Source of the DNA: Alcaligenaceae bacterium
GTDB lineage: Bacteria; Pseudomonadota; Gammaproteobacteria; Burkholderiales; Burkholderiaceae_B
Direction of reading: 5' to 3'
Length of the DNA: 50,795 bases
NCBI GenBank assembly: GCA_029263795.1
Contig: JAJUFI010000004.1
Coordinates: 1-50,795, forward strand
A program made the position numbers and the translations under genes. Below, one piece after another: positions 9,569 to 18,794 of the stretch (the stretch's first letter is position 1; each line of letters opens with the position of its first letter). A model generated the notes under the pieces. That model ran no database searches. It was not told where the DNA came from and worked only from the letters and a program-made list of their open reading frames with translations.

Positions 9569-10806
9569 ACGCTCGGGCCAGTTTTGACGTTGCCATCATA
9601 GGTGCCGGTGCCGCCGGCATGATGGCGGCAGCCGTGGCCGGTGCGCGTGGCCTGAAAGTCGTGCTCATCGATCACGCAACGAAGCTGGCCGAAAAAATCC
9701 GCATTTCCGGAGGCGGGCGCTGCAACTTCACCAACATCGGCGCGACTCCGGCGCAGTTCGTCTCGCGCAACCCGCACTTTTGCCGCTCGGCCTTGTCCGC
9801 TTTCGGGCCCCGTGATTTTCTGGAGCTGGTGCAGCGCCATGGCATTGCCTGGCACGAAAAACACCGGGGCCAACTGTTCTGCGATGAATCCTCGGAACGC
9901 ATTATCGACATGCTGCGCGCCGAATGTGAGGATGCGCGCGTGGCGTGGCGCATGCCGTGCACAGTGGAAAAGATCGAACAAGTGGAGGGCGGGTTCCGCC
10001 TGCACACATCGGGCGGGGGGCTGGAAGTGCCTCGCCTGGTGCTGGCGACCGGTGGCATGGCCATTCCGCAGCTGGGTGCGACGGACTTTGCGCTGAAGGT
10101 GGCGCGACAGTTCGGACTCAAGGTGGTTGAGCCCCGTCCGGCGTTAGTGCCACTGGTATTCGATGCCACCCAATGGGCACCGTTCGCCGAGTTGAGCGGT
10201 GTTGCCCTCGAGGTTGTGTTGCGTAACGAGCCTGGTTCATCCGGCGCAAAAGGCAGGGGGAAGGGCAAAAGTGTGGTGTCCTTTCTGGAAGACCTGCTAT
10301 TCACGCACCGAGGCCTGTCAGGCCCTGCCATTCTGCAGATCTCCACTTTCTGGAACCCGGGCGAGGCCATAGAAATCGATCTTGCCCCCGGTCAGGACCT
10401 GGCTGCCGAGCTGCTGGCCGCCAAGCCGGGCAACCGGCAGCAGTTGCTGACCGTGCTTTCCCGGCTCTGGCCGCGCCGTCTTGCAGAACAGTGGCTGGAG
10501 CATGCCGGGGGCGGCATGGCACAGGCCCGCCTGGCGGATGTTCCCGACCGCCGTCTGCAGAAACTTGCACACAACATCCATCACTGGCGGCTGACACCCA
10601 GCGGCACGGCCGGTTACCGTAAGGCCGAAGTCATGCGTGGCGGGGTGGATACTGACGAACTTGATCAGCGCAGCATGCAGGCGCGCAAAGTGGAAGGGCT
10701 CTATTTCATTGGCGAGGCGGTCGATGTGACAGGGTGGCTGGGCGGCTACAACTTCCAGTGGGCGTGGTCGTCGGCGGTTGCCTGTGGGCGCGCCATCACA
10801 GTCTGA
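9565..10806 (+). CDS. HI0933-family NAD(P)/FAD-dependent flavoprotein (YhiN/BaiN-like)
   Basis: A 413-aa flavoprotein of the HI0933 family. An N-terminal dinucleotide-binding motif GAGAAGMMAA (about 13-22) is followed by the family-specific GGRCNFTN (about 50-57), and a C-terminal GWLGGYNFQWAWSSA segment closes the FAD site. The GTG start overlaps the preceding stop codon (GTGA), so translation is probably coupled to the decarboxylase. Members are widespread but their substrate is usually unassigned, and no specific reaction can be given. Its position between the decarboxylase and the glycine riboswitch tells little about function. Confidence 0.88.
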   Translation: MNARASFDVAIIGAGAAGMMAAAVAGARGLKVVLIDHATKLAEKIRISGGGRCNFTNIGATPAQFVSRNPHFCRSALSAFGPRDFLELVQRHGIAWHEKHRGQLFCDESSERIIDMLRAECEDARVAWRMPCTVEKIEQVEGGFRLHTSGGGLEVPRLVLATGGMAIPQLGATDFALKVARQFGLKVVEPRPALVPLVFDATQWAPFAELSGVALEVVLRNEPGSSGAKGRGKGKSVVSFLEDLLFTHRGLSGPAILQISTFWNPGEAIEIDLAPGQDLAAELLAAKPGNRQQLLTVLSRLWPRRLAEQWLEHAGGGMAQARLADVPDRRLQKLAHNIHHWRLTPSGTAGYRKAEVMRGGVDTDELDQRSMQARKVEGLYFIGEAVDVTGWLGGYNFQWAWSSAVACGRAITV

Positions 10807-10860
10807 TCTGTACGCTGCGACGGCTATCGGTTATTCTTTTGCCTTGCTGTCACTGCAGAG

Positions 10861-11066
10861 AGTGGGAGAGTGCCGCATCAGGCGGCCACCGAAGGCGCAA
10901 ACGCCCATAATCGCTCAGGTACCCCGTACCACTCCTGCGTTGTCCCGCCACCATGCGGGCAAGGCGGCACTCTGGAGAGACTCGCTCGTGGCCAGGCGCT
11001 GCGAATGCGGGCGCCGAAGGTGAACATCCGCTGTTTGCGGGTCAACTCTCAGGCAAAAGGACAGAA
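10861..11066 (+). promoter_or_regulatory. Tandem glycine riboswitch upstream of gcvT
   Basis: Two consecutive glycine aptamers fill the 328-base gap between the flavoprotein gene and gcvT. Aptamer 1 (about 10861-10933) is closed by AGTGG/CCACT and contains GGGAGAG, CACCGAAGGCGCAA and CTCAGGTACC. Aptamer 2 (about 10969-11066) contains GGAGAGAC, GGCGCCGAAGG and CTCTCAGGCAAAAGGACAG. These are the hallmark conserved segments of the gcvT RNA element. A short linker with its own hairpin separates them. Expected role: glycine binding switches on gcvTHP. A possible -10 (TATTCT, 10832-10837) precedes it, with a poor -35. The expression platform lies between about 11066 and gcvT ATG 11135, where a GGCCGG-rich hairpin could mask the ribosome site. 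Confidence 0.95.
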
Positions 11067-11134
11067 GGGCGGTTTGGCCGGTTGACGGCCGGGCCGGACC
11101 ATTTCTACAAGCCTGTTATCCGGAGTTTTCGTCC

Positions 11135-12235
11135 ATGACCGCAGACCTCAAGCACACTCCCCTTTACAACGCACATCTGGCCGCCGGTGCCCGCCTGGTG
11201 GATTTCGGCGGCTGGAATATGCCGGTGGCCTATGGCTCGCAGATCGAAGAGCACCACGCAGTGCGTCAGTCTTCCGGCATGTTCGACGTCTCTCACATGC
11301 TGAACGTGGACATCTCGGGAGCCCAGTCCAAGGCTTTTCTGCGGCGTCTTCTGGCCAACGATGTAGAACGGCTCTCGCTGCCGGGCAAGGCCCTGTACTC
11401 CTGCATGCTGAACGATCGCGGGGGGGTCATAGATGACCTAATCGTCTACTTCTTCAGCCCTGAGTCCTGGCGTCTGGTGGTGAATGCCGGCACGGCCGAC
11501 ACCGACCTCGAATGGATCAACACCGTGGCGCAACGCGAAGGGTTCGACGTCACCGTGAAGGCCCGTCGCGACCTGGCCATGCTGGCCGTGCAGGGTCCGC
11601 AGGCGCGCGAGATGGTCTGGCAGGTGCGTCCGCAATGGCGTGGAGAAACCGAATCCCTCACACCGTTCACGGCAGCCCAGCTTGCCGGCGATGTCATGGT
11701 TGCCCGCACGGGTTACACCGGCGAAGACGGCTTTGAAATCGTCGTTCCCGCGGTGGAAATCGAAGCCCTTTGGAACGAGCTGCTTGCTGCCGGGGTACGC
11801 CCCTGTGGCCTGGGTGCTCGCGACACGCTGCGCCTGGAGGCCGGCATGAATCTGTACGGCAATGAGATGAACCAGGACGTCAGCCCGCTGGTTTCGGGTC
11901 TCGCCTGGACGGTCTCCTTCAAGGATGCAGGTCGCGATTTCATCGGCCGGCAGGCGCTGGAAGGCGTGACCCCCACCGAAGGAATGGTCGGCCTCAAGCT
12001 GCGTGACCGTGGCGTGATGCGTACCGGCATGAAGGTCCGCACTGCGCAGGGTGAAGGCGTCGTCACCAGCGGCACCATGTCGCCCACCATGGGCGTTTCC
12101 ATCGCCATGGCCCGTGTACCGGTGGGTGCCCAGCCAGGTGAGGCCGCTGAAGTGGAAATTCGCGGCAAGTGGGTTCCTGCAGACATCACTTCCATGCCCT
12201 TTGTCCGTCAGGGCAAGGTGCTGGTCAATCTCTGA
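11135..12235 (+). CDS. gcvT: Glycine cleavage system T protein (aminomethyltransferase)
   Basis: T protein of the glycine cleavage system. It moves the methylene group from the aminomethyl-lipoyl arm of GcvH to tetrahydrofolate, giving 5,10-methylene-THF and ammonia. The 366-aa protein shows the N-terminal [21 protein letters not shown] block, the FDVSHM motif and the conserved YTGEDGFEI folate-domain motif. The downstream gcvH and gcvP supply H and P proteins; the L protein (lipoamide dehydrogenase) is not in the window. Expression should be controlled by the riboswitch at 10861-11066. The C1 units it makes can be used by ThyA, encoded on the opposite strand nearby. Confidence 0.96.
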   Translation: MTADLKHTPLYNAHLAAGARLVDFGGWNMPVAYGSQIEEHHAVRQSSGMFDVSHMLNVDISGAQSKAFLRRLLANDVERLSLPGKALYSCMLNDRGGVIDDLIVYFFSPESWRLVVNAGTADTDLEWINTVAQREGFDVTVKARRDLAMLAVQGPQAREMVWQVRPQWRGETESLTPFTAAQLAGDVMVARTGYTGEDGFEIVVPAVEIEALWNELLAAGVRPCGLGARDTLRLEAGMNLYGNEMNQDVSPLVSGLAWTVSFKDAGRDFIGRQALEGVTPTEGMVGLKLRDRGVMRTGMKVRTAQGEGVVTSGTMSPTMGVSIAMARVPVGAQPGEAAEVEIRGKWVPADITSMPFVRQGKVLVNL

Positions 12236-12311
12236 TTCGCAAAGGCGTCCGGAATGCGCACAGCGTCCGGACAAACAACAGACATTTGTAAATTCTCTCT
12301 AGGGGTGTGAC

Positions 12312-12683
12312 ATGAGTCTTCCTACCGATCGCAAATATGCAGCTTCCCACGAATGGGCACGTCTTGAAGGTGACGTGGTCCTTGTTGGCATCACCGACAA
12401 CGCTCAGGATCAACTGGGCGACCTCGTATTCGTCGGCGACGTGAACGTGGGCGCAACACTGGAAGCTGGTGACGTGGCGGGTGTAGTCGAATCCGTGAAG
12501 GCCGCATCGGACATCTACGCGCCTGTAGCAGGCGAAGTTGTTGAATTCAACGAAGCTCTGAACGACCAGCCCGACCTCATCAACCAGGCTGCCTACGACA
12601 CCTGGATCTTCAAGATCAAACCCGCCAACCCTGCCGATCTGGACAAGTTGCTTGACGCTGCCGGCTACGAGGCATCGCTCTAA
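12312..12683 (+). CDS. gcvH: Glycine cleavage system H protein
   Basis: Lipoyl-carrier protein of the glycine cleavage system. At 123 aa it is of standard size. The lipoylation site is Lys63 in the sequence VVESVKAASDIYAP, and the conserved HEWAR block lies near the N terminus. It shuttles the aminomethyl group from GcvP to GcvT. It starts 76 bases after gcvT and stops 3 bases before gcvP. The gcvT-gcvH gap contains a nine-base direct repeat (GCGTCCGGA at about 12246 and 12264) but no convincing terminator, so the three genes are probably co-transcribed. Confidence 0.96.
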   Translation: MSLPTDRKYAASHEWARLEGDVVLVGITDNAQDQLGDLVFVGDVNVGATLEAGDVAGVVESVKAASDIYAPVAGEVVEFNEALNDQPDLINQAAYDTWIFKIKPANPADLDKLLDAAGYEASL

Positions 12684-12686
12684 ATC

Positions 12687-15569
12687 ATGTATTCCGAACT
12701 CGACCCCAATACCGAATTTCAGGCCCGCCACATCGGCCCCACGGCGGAAGACCGGGCGCGCATGCTGGAAACCATCGGCGCGGCGTCACTGTCCGAGCTG
12801 ATTCATGACATCGTTCCGGCCAGCATCCTGGATGAGTCTCCCCTGCAGGTTCCGGGCCCCTGGTCCGAAAGCGCAGCGCTGGCGAAACTCAAGGCCATCG
12901 CCCAGAAGAACGAGATCTTCCGCAACTACATTGGCCAGGGCTACTACGGCACCCATGTGCCAAATGTCGTCCTGCGCAACATTCTCGAGAACCCGGCCTG
13001 GTACACCGCCTACACCCCTTACCAGCCCGAAATCTCGCAAGGGCGCCTGGAAGCATTGCTGAACTTCCAGACCATGGTGGCAGACCTCACCGGCCTGGAT
13101 ATCGCCAATGCCTCGCTGCTGGATGAAGGCACGGCCGCAGCTGAAGCGATGACGCTCTGCCGCCGCGGTTCGCGTTCCAAGTCGAACACCTTCTTTGCCT
13201 CCGAACACTGCCACCCGCAGACGCTGGAAGTATTGCGCACCCGTGCAGAGCCTCTGGGTATCGAGCTTGTGGTCGGCAATGAGGCCGACGGGCTGCCGGA
13301 GTGCTTCGGCGTTCTGCTGCAGTACCCGCAGACCCTGGGTGCGGTTGAAGATTACCGCGAACTGGTGGATGCCGCCCACGCACAGGGTGCGCTGGTGGCG
13401 GTGGCGACCGACCTGCTCGCACTTGCCGTGCTCACGCCTCCCGGCGAATGGGGAGCCGATATTGCAGTGGGTTCAGCACAGCGTTTCGGCGTACCGCTGG
13501 GCTTTGGTGGCCCTCACGCAGGTTTCATGGCGTGTCGTGATGCCTTCAAACGCAATATGCCCGGCCGTCTGGTCGGTGTCTCCAAAGATGCGCAGGGTGC
13601 GCCGGCACTGCGTCTCGCCCTGCAGACCCGCGAACAACACATCCGCCGTGAAAAGGCGACTTCCAATATCTGCACCGCCCAGGTGCTGCTGGCTGTCATG
13701 GCCGCCATGTATGCCGTCTGGCACGGCCCGAAGGGCCTTCAGGCCATTGCCCGTCGTGTGGCGTCGCATACGGGCCGGTTGCATGGGGCGCTGGCCAAGC
13801 TCGGCCTGAGCACCCGCAACCGCACATACTTCGACACGCTGTGCGTGGAAACCGGCAGCCACACGGCCGCCGTGCTTCAGGCAGCGCGCGAAGCCCGTAT
13901 CAATCTGCGCATTGTCGATGATTCCACCCTGGCCGTTTCCCTGGACGAAACCGTCACGCTCGAAGACCTCCATGCGCTGGTAGCCGCGTTTGCAAACGGT
14001 GTGGGCAAGGAAACCATGGCGGTGGAAGCCATCGCTGCCGAGCAAGGCGATGGCCTGCCCGGGAACCTGCTGCGCAGCAGCTCGCCGCTGCCGCATCCCG
14101 TGTTCTCGCGCATCCGCTCTGAAACCGACATGCTGCGCTACCTGCGCTCGCTTGCCGACAAGGACCTCGCACTGGATCGCACCATGATCCCGCTGGGCTC
14201 CTGCACCATGAAGCTGAACGCCACGGCCGAGATGATCCCCATCACCTGGCCGGAGTTCTCGCAGATTCACCCCTTCGCACCGGCAGAGCAGGTGCAGGGC
14301 TACCAGCAATTGGTGGAAGAGCTGTCTGCGGCGCTGTGCGCCATTACCGGTTATGACGCCGTGAGCCTGCAGCCGAACTCGGGTGCGCAGGGTGAATACG
14401 CCGGCTTGCTGGCCATCCGCGCCTATCACCGCGCCCAGGGTCAGCATCAGCGCAATGTCTGCCTTATTCCAGCTTCCGCCCATGGCACCAACCCCGCTTC
14501 CGCGCAGATGGCGGGCATGGAAGTCGTGGTGGTGGCATCCGACGAGAACGGCAACGTGGACGTTGAAGACCTGCAACGTCGCATTGACGAAGTGGGTGAC
14601 CGTCTGGCCGCACTCATGATCACCTACCCGTCTACCCATGGGGTGTTTGAACTGGCCATCGTCGACATATGCGAGCGCGTCCATGCCGCAGGTGGCCAGG
14701 TCTATCTGGACGGTGCGAACATGAATGCCATGGTGGGCCTGGCCCGCCCGGGCAAGTTCGGTTCCGACGTTTCTCACCTGAACCTGCACAAGACCTTCTG
14801 CATCCCCCATGGCGGCGGTGGCCCGGGCGTCGGCCCGGTAGCCGTGCGTTCCCACCTGGCTCCCTACCTGCCCGGTGTGGTCGGTGCTGACGGCAAGCTG
14901 CCCGACAACGCAACGGTTGGGCCGGTGTCGGCTGCACCCTTCGGTTCTGCAAGCATTCTGCCCATCTCTTACATGTACATCATCATGATGGGAGCCCAGG
15001 GGCTGAAGTCTGCCTCCGAAAACGCCATCCTCAGCGCCAACTACATTGCCGCGCGTCTGCGCGAGCACTATCCAGTGCTTTATGCAGGGCCGAAGGGCTA
15101 CGTCGCCCACGAGTGCATTCTGGACATTCGTCCGATCAAGGACGCATGCGGCATCAGCAACGAGGATATCGCCAAGCGTCTGGTCGACTATGGTTTCCAC
15201 GCGCCCACGATGAGCTTCCCCGTGCCGGGCACTCTGATGGTGGAACCCACCGAATCGGAAAGCCTTGAGGAACTCGACCGCTTCTGCGACGCCATGATTG
15301 CCATCCGCCAGGAAATCTCTGCGATTGAACGTGGTGAAAAGGACGCAGATGACAACGTGCTGCGCAATGCGCCGCATACCGCCCAGATGCTTCTGGTTTC
15401 GGACTGGCATCACGATTACAGCCGCGAAGAAGCAGCGTATCCAGTGTCCAGTCTGCGTACCGGCAAGTACTGGCCGCCGGTGGCGCGCGTGGACAACGCC
15501 TGGGGCGACCGTAATCTGGTGTGCAGCTGCCCGCCCATGGAAGCCTACATGGAATCGGCTGACGCCTGA
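12687..15569 (+). CDS. gcvP: Glycine cleavage system P protein (glycine decarboxylase)
   Basis: PLP-dependent glycine dehydrogenase (decarboxylating), single-chain type of 960 aa with both N- and C-terminal halves. The N-terminal half includes the [10 protein letters not shown] motif (about 83-92). In the C-terminal half the cofactor lysine lies in [18 protein letters not shown]. It removes CO2 from glycine and loads the aminomethyl group on GcvH. The start lies 3 bases after gcvH with a GAGG inside the gcvH end. The operon ends at the terminator at 15588-15616. Confidence 0.96.
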   Translation: MYSELDPNTEFQARHIGPTAEDRARMLETIGAASLSELIHDIVPASILDESPLQVPGPWSESAALAKLKAIAQKNEIFRNYIGQGYYGTHVPNVVLRNILENPAWYTAYTPYQPEISQGRLEALLNFQTMVADLTGLDIANASLLDEGTAAAEAMTLCRRGSRSKSNTFFASEHCHPQTLEVLRTRAEPLGIELVVGNEADGLPECFGVLLQYPQTLGAVEDYRELVDAAHAQGALVAVATDLLALAVLTPPGEWGADIAVGSAQRFGVPLGFGGPHAGFMACRDAFKRNMPGRLVGVSKDAQGAPALRLALQTREQHIRREKATSNICTAQVLLAVMAAMYAVWHGPKGLQAIARRVASHTGRLHGALAKLGLSTRNRTYFDTLCVETGSHTAAVLQAAREARINLRIVDDSTLAVSLDETVTLEDLHALVAAFANGVGKETMAVEAIAAEQGDGLPGNLLRSSSPLPHPVFSRIRSETDMLRYLRSLADKDLALDRTMIPLGSCTMKLNATAEMIPITWPEFSQIHPFAPAEQVQGYQQLVEELSAALCAITGYDAVSLQPNSGAQGEYAGLLAIRAYHRAQGQHQRNVCLIPASAHGTNPASAQMAGMEVVVVASDENGNVDVEDLQRRIDEVGDRLAALMITYPSTHGVFELAIVDICERVHAAGGQVYLDGANMNAMVGLARPGKFGSDVSHLNLHKTFCIPHGGGGPGVGPVAVRSHLAPYLPGVVGADGKLPDNATVGPVSAAPFGSASILPISYMYIIMMGAQGLKSASENAILSANYIAARLREHYPVLYAGPKGYVAHECILDIRPIKDACGISNEDIAKRLVDYGFHAPTMSFPVPGTLMVEPTESESLEELDRFCDAMIAIRQEISAIERGEKDADDNVLRNAPHTAQMLLVSDWHHDYSREEAAYPVSSLRTGKYWPPVARVDNAWGDRNLVCSCPPMEAYMESADA

Positions 15570-15587
15570 GACCTTTGCCTATAACAG

Positions 15588-15616
15588 AAAAGGCGGCCTG
15601 CGGGCCGCCTTTTATT
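15588..15616. terminator. Bidirectional intrinsic terminator between gcvP and folA
   Basis: An 11-bp perfect stem, AAAAGGCGGCC (15588-15598) and GGCCGCCTTTT (15603-15613), has a four-base TGCG loop. It is preceded by an A-run and followed by a T-run, so it works on both strands. It lies 18 bases after the gcvP stop and 18 bases after the folA stop on the other strand, so it should end both convergent operons. Confidence 0.92.
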
Positions 15617-15633
15617 TCACCTGTTCTTTCTTG

Positions 15634-16122
15634 TCAGACGCGTCGCAATGTGACGAAGTCGTAGTGCAAGCCGTTCTCTTCCGGCTGCGGCAGCCTCTCG
15701 GTTTCCTGCCACTCGTGGGCATTCAGTTCCGGAAAGAAGGTATCGCCGCCGATATCGGCATGAATTTCCGTTGCGATGATTTCGTCAACGGAACTCAGGG
15801 CCTCGCGGAACAGCTGTTCTCCCCCGATGATGCAGACGCGTGACGCATCTCCACAGGCCTGGACGGCCTCTTCGAGTGACCCGCACACCGTTGCTCCTTC
15901 CGCCTGATATGCGGGGTTGCGGCTGATGACCACATTGAGCCGACCGGGCAGGGGGCGACCCAAGGATTCCCAGGTCTTGCGCCCCATGATGATGGGGCAA
16001 CCCATGGTCACGCGCTTGAAGTGAGCCAGGTCACCGGGCAAGCGCCAGGGAAGGGCATTGTCACGACCGATGACGCGATTGCGCGCATAGGCGACGACGA
16101 TCTGTTTCATGGGAGCCACCAT
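15634..16122 (-). CDS. folA: Dihydrofolate reductase
   Basis: Reduces dihydrofolate to tetrahydrofolate with NADPH, regenerating the cofactor consumed by ThyA. The protein is 162 aa from the start at 16122. It shows IGRDNALPWRLPGDLAHFK, whose Asp31 is the usual catalytic acid, then GRKTWESLGRPLPGR and the NADPH-binding CIIGGEQLF. ATG 16122 has GGAGG ten bases upstream; ATG 16110 (MKQIVVAYARN) is the alternative with no clear ribosome site. It is the last gene of the osmC-thyA-folA unit, 79 bases after thyA. No resistance-type changes can be judged by eye. Confidence 0.94.
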   Translation of the reverse strand: MVAPMKQIVVAYARNRVIGRDNALPWRLPGDLAHFKRVTMGCPIIMGRKTWESLGRPLPGRLNVVISRNPAYQAEGATVCGSLEEAVQACGDASRVCIIGGEQLFREALSSVDEIIATEIHADIGGDTFFPELNAHEWQETERLPQPEENGLHYDFVTLRRV

Positions 16123-16201
16123 GGCTTCGAATCCTCCGGAAAAGTGCTGCAGATGCCCGCACGGCCGTCGGTGCACACATCGAAAAGGCAATTGCAGGCA
16201 G

Positions 16202-17017
16202 CTACACGGCAACCGGTGCCTTGATATGGGGATGGTGCTGATAGTCGAGGATTTCGAAGTCCTCGAATTCATAATCGAACAGGCTGGGCGGCCGACGCTT
16301 GATATGCAGGCGGGGATAGGGGTAGGGCTGACGGGACAGTTGCAGCTTCACCTGCTCAAGGTGGTTGTTGTAGAGGTGGCAATCGCCCCCAGTCCAGATG
16401 AAATCACCCGCTTCGAGGTCGCACTGCTGGGCCACCATATGGGTGAGCAGCGCGTAGCTGGCAATATTGAACGGCACACCGAGGAAAATGTCGGCACTGC
16501 GCTGGTAGAGCTGGCAGGACAGGCGGCCGTTTGCCACATAGAACTGGAAGAAGGCGTGGCAGGGCGGTAGCGCCATATTTTCCAGTTCGCCCACGTTCCA
16601 CGCCGAGACAATCAGGCGACGGGAATCCGGGTTGTTGCGGATCTGGTCCAGCACCTGGGAGATCTGGTCGATATGACGCCCGTCAGGTGTCGGCCATGAC
16701 CGCCACTGCACACCGTATATCGGCCCGAGATCACCATTCTCATCAGCCCATTCGTCCCAGATGCTCACGCCGCGATCCTGCAGCCACTTCACATTGGACT
16801 CGCCACGCAGGAACCAAAGCAGCTCGACAATTATGGAGCGCAGGTGCAGTTTCTTGGTGGTTACCAGAGGGAAGCCCTGACGGAGATCGAAGCGCATCTG
16901 GTAGCCGAATACCGAGCGTGTACCCGTGCCGGTGCGGTCATTTTTCTGGTCGCCATGTTCATACACGTGGCGCATCAGGGTTTCGTACTGTTGCATGGAA
17001 AAACTACCGTCGGCCAT
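16202..17017 (-). CDS. thyA: Thymidylate synthase
   Basis: Methylates dUMP to dTMP with 5,10-methylene-THF, producing dihydrofolate for FolA. Conserved blocks are [13 protein letters not shown] (about 26-38), catalytic Cys153 in the [10 protein letters not shown] block and the [18 protein letters not shown] dUMP site. The 271 aa are slightly longer than E. coli ThyA (264). I chose ATG 17017: it overlaps the upstream osmC stop by one base (TGATG) and has GAGG at good spacing. The internal ATG 16996 ([10 protein letters not shown]) matches the usual family start but has no ribosome site. Coupled translation with the OsmC gene is likely. Confidence 0.95.
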   Translation of the reverse strand: MADGSFSMQQYETLMRHVYEHGDQKNDRTGTGTRSVFGYQMRFDLRQGFPLVTTKKLHLRSIIVELLWFLRGESNVKWLQDRGVSIWDEWADENGDLGPIYGVQWRSWPTPDGRHIDQISQVLDQIRNNPDSRRLIVSAWNVGELENMALPPCHAFFQFYVANGRLSCQLYQRSADIFLGVPFNIASYALLTHMVAQQCDLEAGDFIWTGGDCHLYNNHLEQVKLQLSRQPYPYPRLHIKRRPPSLFDYEFEDFEILDYQHHPHIKAPVAV

Positions 17018-17439
17018 CAGGCCTCGATGATATTGATGGAGTGTGTGATCTCTGCCGTACGGCCGAGCATGGCAGAGGCGGAGCAGTATTTCTCATGAGA
17101 AAGCTTCACGGCACGCTCCACGGCTGCTGCAGGCAGATTCTTGCCGGTCACGTTGAAAGTGAAGTGGATGCGCGTGAATACCTTGGGGTCGGTTTCCGCG
17201 CGCTCGGCGTCCAGTTCCACCTGGCAGCCGGTGATTTCGTGGCGGCCACGGCGCAGGATCAGCACTACATCATACGCAGCGCAGCCCCCGGCCCCCGCCA
17301 GAATCATTTCCATGGGGCGCGGTGCGAGGTTGTTGCCGCCGCCCTCGGGGGCGCCGTCCATTGCAGTGACGTGGCCACTGCCCGTGCGCGCCACGAACAG
17401 CATACCCTCTGGGCCGCCCCAGTCGATGGTGCATTGCAT
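17017..17439 (-). CDS. OsmC/Ohr-family peroxiredoxin-like protein
   Basis: A 140-aa protein of the OsmC/Ohr superfamily, small thiol peroxidases that reduce organic hydroperoxides. The two redox cysteines of the family are visible: Cys53 in [10 protein letters not shown] and Cys119 in KYCSASAML. The [18 protein letters not shown] block before the first cysteine is typical of the YhfA-like OsmC branch. I chose ATG 17439; the reading frame extends upstream to 17565 but that part has no conserved sequence and runs into the divergent promoter region. It is first in the osmC-thyA-folA unit. Confidence 0.88.
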   Translation of the reverse strand: MQCTIDWGGPEGMLFVARTGSGHVTAMDGAPEGGGNNLAPRPMEMILAGAGGCAAYDVVLILRRGRHEITGCQVELDAERAETDPKVFTRIHFTFNVTGKNLPAAAVERAVKLSHEKYCSASAMLGRTAEITHSINIIEA

Positions 17440-17587
17440 AGCTTGATTCCTGTCAGGGTGAAGAAGGGAATGGGTAATGATAATACGTTCGTCCGGTGGA
17501 GGCCGGCAGAGCCGGCTCCGCTGTCCTGGCCTAAACTGGTTCGTGTGGGAAAATAGCTTGTCCAAGATTCAACTTCAAGGTGAAAAC

Positions 17588-18274
17588 ATGGTCGAACACA
17601 GCAGCAACTACAGTCACTCCGGCTTTGTCCGTCGCAGCAGCCCGCTGGAGGATATTCTGGCGGAGGTCGGCAAGGCGCTGCAGGTGCTCGATGGCTCGGC
17701 ACAAGAAGGGCGTCCCAACCCTGCGGGGCCGAAACCCCTCAACGCCAAGGGTGAAAACCTCAACGCGGCTGAGCAGCGTCATGCCGCCGGCCTAATGCGG
17801 GTGAACCATGTAGGCGAGATTTGTGCGCAGGCGCTTTATCGGGGCCAGGCCCTGTTTTGTCGCGATGCAGCAATTCGTGAAGTGCTCTATAAAGCGGCTG
17901 ATGAGGAGGTTGATCACCTCGTCTGGTGCAATGAACGCCTGCAAGAACTGAACAGCCGCCCCAGTGTGCTCAACCCGCTGTGGTATCTGGGTTCGTTTTC
18001 CCTGGGAGCCATCGCCAGCAGGGCAGGTGTGCCTTACAACCTTGGGTTCATGGCGGAAACCGAAAGGCAGGTGGAACAACATCTGGACAGCCATCTGGAG
18101 CAGCTACCCCCGCAGGACGACCGATCGCGCCGCATTGTGGAGCAAATGCGCGATGACGAAATACAACATCGCACTACGGCGGAGAATCACGGAGCAGCAC
18201 CGCTGCCAGGCCCTGTGAAGCTGGCCATGCGGCTGATGTCCAAAGTAATGACCACTACTGCATACCGCTTGTAA
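17588..18274 (+). CDS. coq7: Coq7, 2-polyprenyl-3-methyl-6-methoxy-1,4-benzoquinone monooxygenase
   Basis: Membrane-associated di-iron hydroxylase that makes the penultimate step of ubiquinone synthesis (demethoxyubiquinone to demethylubiquinone). The ferritin-like ligand set is visible in order: Glu in [10 protein letters not shown], ExxDH in [10 protein letters not shown], Glu in [14 protein letters not shown], and the pair DDEIQH and ENHGA near the C terminus. ATG 17588 follows AAGGTGAAAAC and gives 228 aa; the upstream extension to 17477 is not conserved. It is divergent from osmC and stands alone. A weak hairpin, GGGAAAA/TTTTCCC (18317-18338), lies 43 bases past the stop. Confidence 0.93.
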   Translation: MVEHSSNYSHSGFVRRSSPLEDILAEVGKALQVLDGSAQEGRPNPAGPKPLNAKGENLNAAEQRHAAGLMRVNHVGEICAQALYRGQALFCRDAAIREVLYKAADEEVDHLVWCNERLQELNSRPSVLNPLWYLGSFSLGAIASRAGVPYNLGFMAETERQVEQHLDSHLEQLPPQDDRSRRIVEQMRDDEIQHRTTAENHGAAPLPGPVKLAMRLMSKVMTTTAYRL

Positions 18275-18400
18275 GCCCTGCTTGATGCCATTCGTGCGAC
18301 ACTGTGGCAGGGGTGTGGGAAAAAACTAGCGTTTTCCCTAGGATGGTGTTAATATTCACCTAACTAAGGGTTATCGCTAGTTGCGGCGAAATCGCTTTGT

Positions 18401-18450
18401 GCAGAAATGCCACATTTGATACATCTTGATACATAAAAATGTGGCAGTGC
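18401..18450. repeat. Inverted and direct repeat element upstream of the candidate sRNA
   Basis: A perfect 9-bp inverted repeat, TGCCACATT (18408-18416) and AATGTGGCA (18438-18446), has flanking GCA (18401-18403) and TGC (18448-18450) that can extend it. Between the arms lie two direct copies of TTGATACAT (18416-18424 and 18426-18434), spaced one DNA helical turn (10 bp). The element ends about 14 bases before the -35 at 18464. The arrangement looks like an operator for a dimeric or tandem-binding activator, or a structured RNA element; the sequence alone cannot decide. I do not recognise the site. Confidence 0.5.
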
Positions 18451-18463
18451 AGCAAAAAAGTTC

Positions 18464-18492
18464 TTGCAATGCACAATAGGCTGCGATAAACT
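18464..18492 (+). promoter_or_regulatory. Sigma-70 type promoter of candidate sRNA
   Basis: A -35 TTGCAA (18464-18469), a 17-base spacer and a -10 TAAACT (18487-18492) lie in a gene-free region 190 bases after coq7. The expected start is about 18498-18500. No coding sequence follows before the terminator at 18612-18642, so the likely product is a short RNA. Confidence 0.6.
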
Positions 18493-18498
18493 TCAGTT

Positions 18499-18642
18499 AT
18501 CGGATGTCGAAACGTGATTAGTTTTCTGGTCACGCGGTCTCGAGCAGAAATGCTCTCGTAGCCCGACATGCCAAGGTTGTCTCCTCCACCCTCCTCCTTT
18601 GGTGGATTTTGCCCGAGATCTTTTGATCTCGGGTTTTTTTTT
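18499..18642 (+). ncRNA. Candidate trans-acting small RNA (~144 nt) with anti-SD-like C-rich loop
   Basis: Defined by a promoter (18464-18492) and a strong intrinsic terminator (18612-18642) with no ORF between. Predicted fold by eye: a closing stem ATGTCG (18504-18509)/CGACAT (18564-18569) encloses two hairpins, CGTGA/TCACG (18513-18517/18530-18534) and GAGCA-GAAA-TGCTC (18542-18555). A third hairpin is CCAAGG (18571-18576)/CCTTTGG (18597-18602 paired), with a 20-base pyrimidine loop carrying CTCCTCC (18581-18587) and CCTCCTCC (18590-18597). The last hairpin is the terminator. CCUCC-type loops are known in sRNAs that pair with Shine-Dalgarno regions. I could not match it to a named family; 6S RNA does not fit. 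Confidence 0.6.
18612..18642 (+). terminator. Intrinsic terminator of candidate sRNA
   Basis: A 9-bp perfect stem, CCCGAGATC (18612-18620) and GATCTCGGG (18625-18633), has a TTTT loop and is followed by nine T residues. It is textbook Rho-independent form. The nearest upstream gene, coq7, ends 337 bases earlier, which argues that the terminator serves a separate transcript. Confidence 0.9.
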
Positions 18643-18794
18643 GTATTTTCGAAAACCTACCGGATCTTGCCAGGGGTCGCAGCACCTACTCCGAACGGAT
18701 AATCACCACGGCAGACCTTCCCGGGCTATATTTTTGTTGCATTTGTTTCGCGGTGCTGAGCGTGTCAGTTACAAAAACATCCGATAATAGGGTC

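Noticed and set aside
12246-12272. Direct repeat GCGTCCGGA in the gcvT-gcvH gap as an operator
   Set aside because: Only two short copies with no promoter nearby; probably chance in GC-rich DNA.
13473-15413. A 646-codon open frame on the minus strand
   Set aside because: It lies antisense to gcvP, is rich in His and Arg as GC-rich shadow frames are, and has no family motif or ribosome site.
17497-17519. GC-rich hairpin GGA(G)GCCGGC/GCCGGCTCC between osmC and coq7
   Set aside because: It lies between divergent genes without a T-run, so it has no terminator role; GC-rich chance pairing is likely.
18499-18642. Candidate sRNA as 6S RNA
   Set aside because: 6S needs one long rod with a central bubble and about 180 nt; this has several separate hairpins and a C-rich loop.
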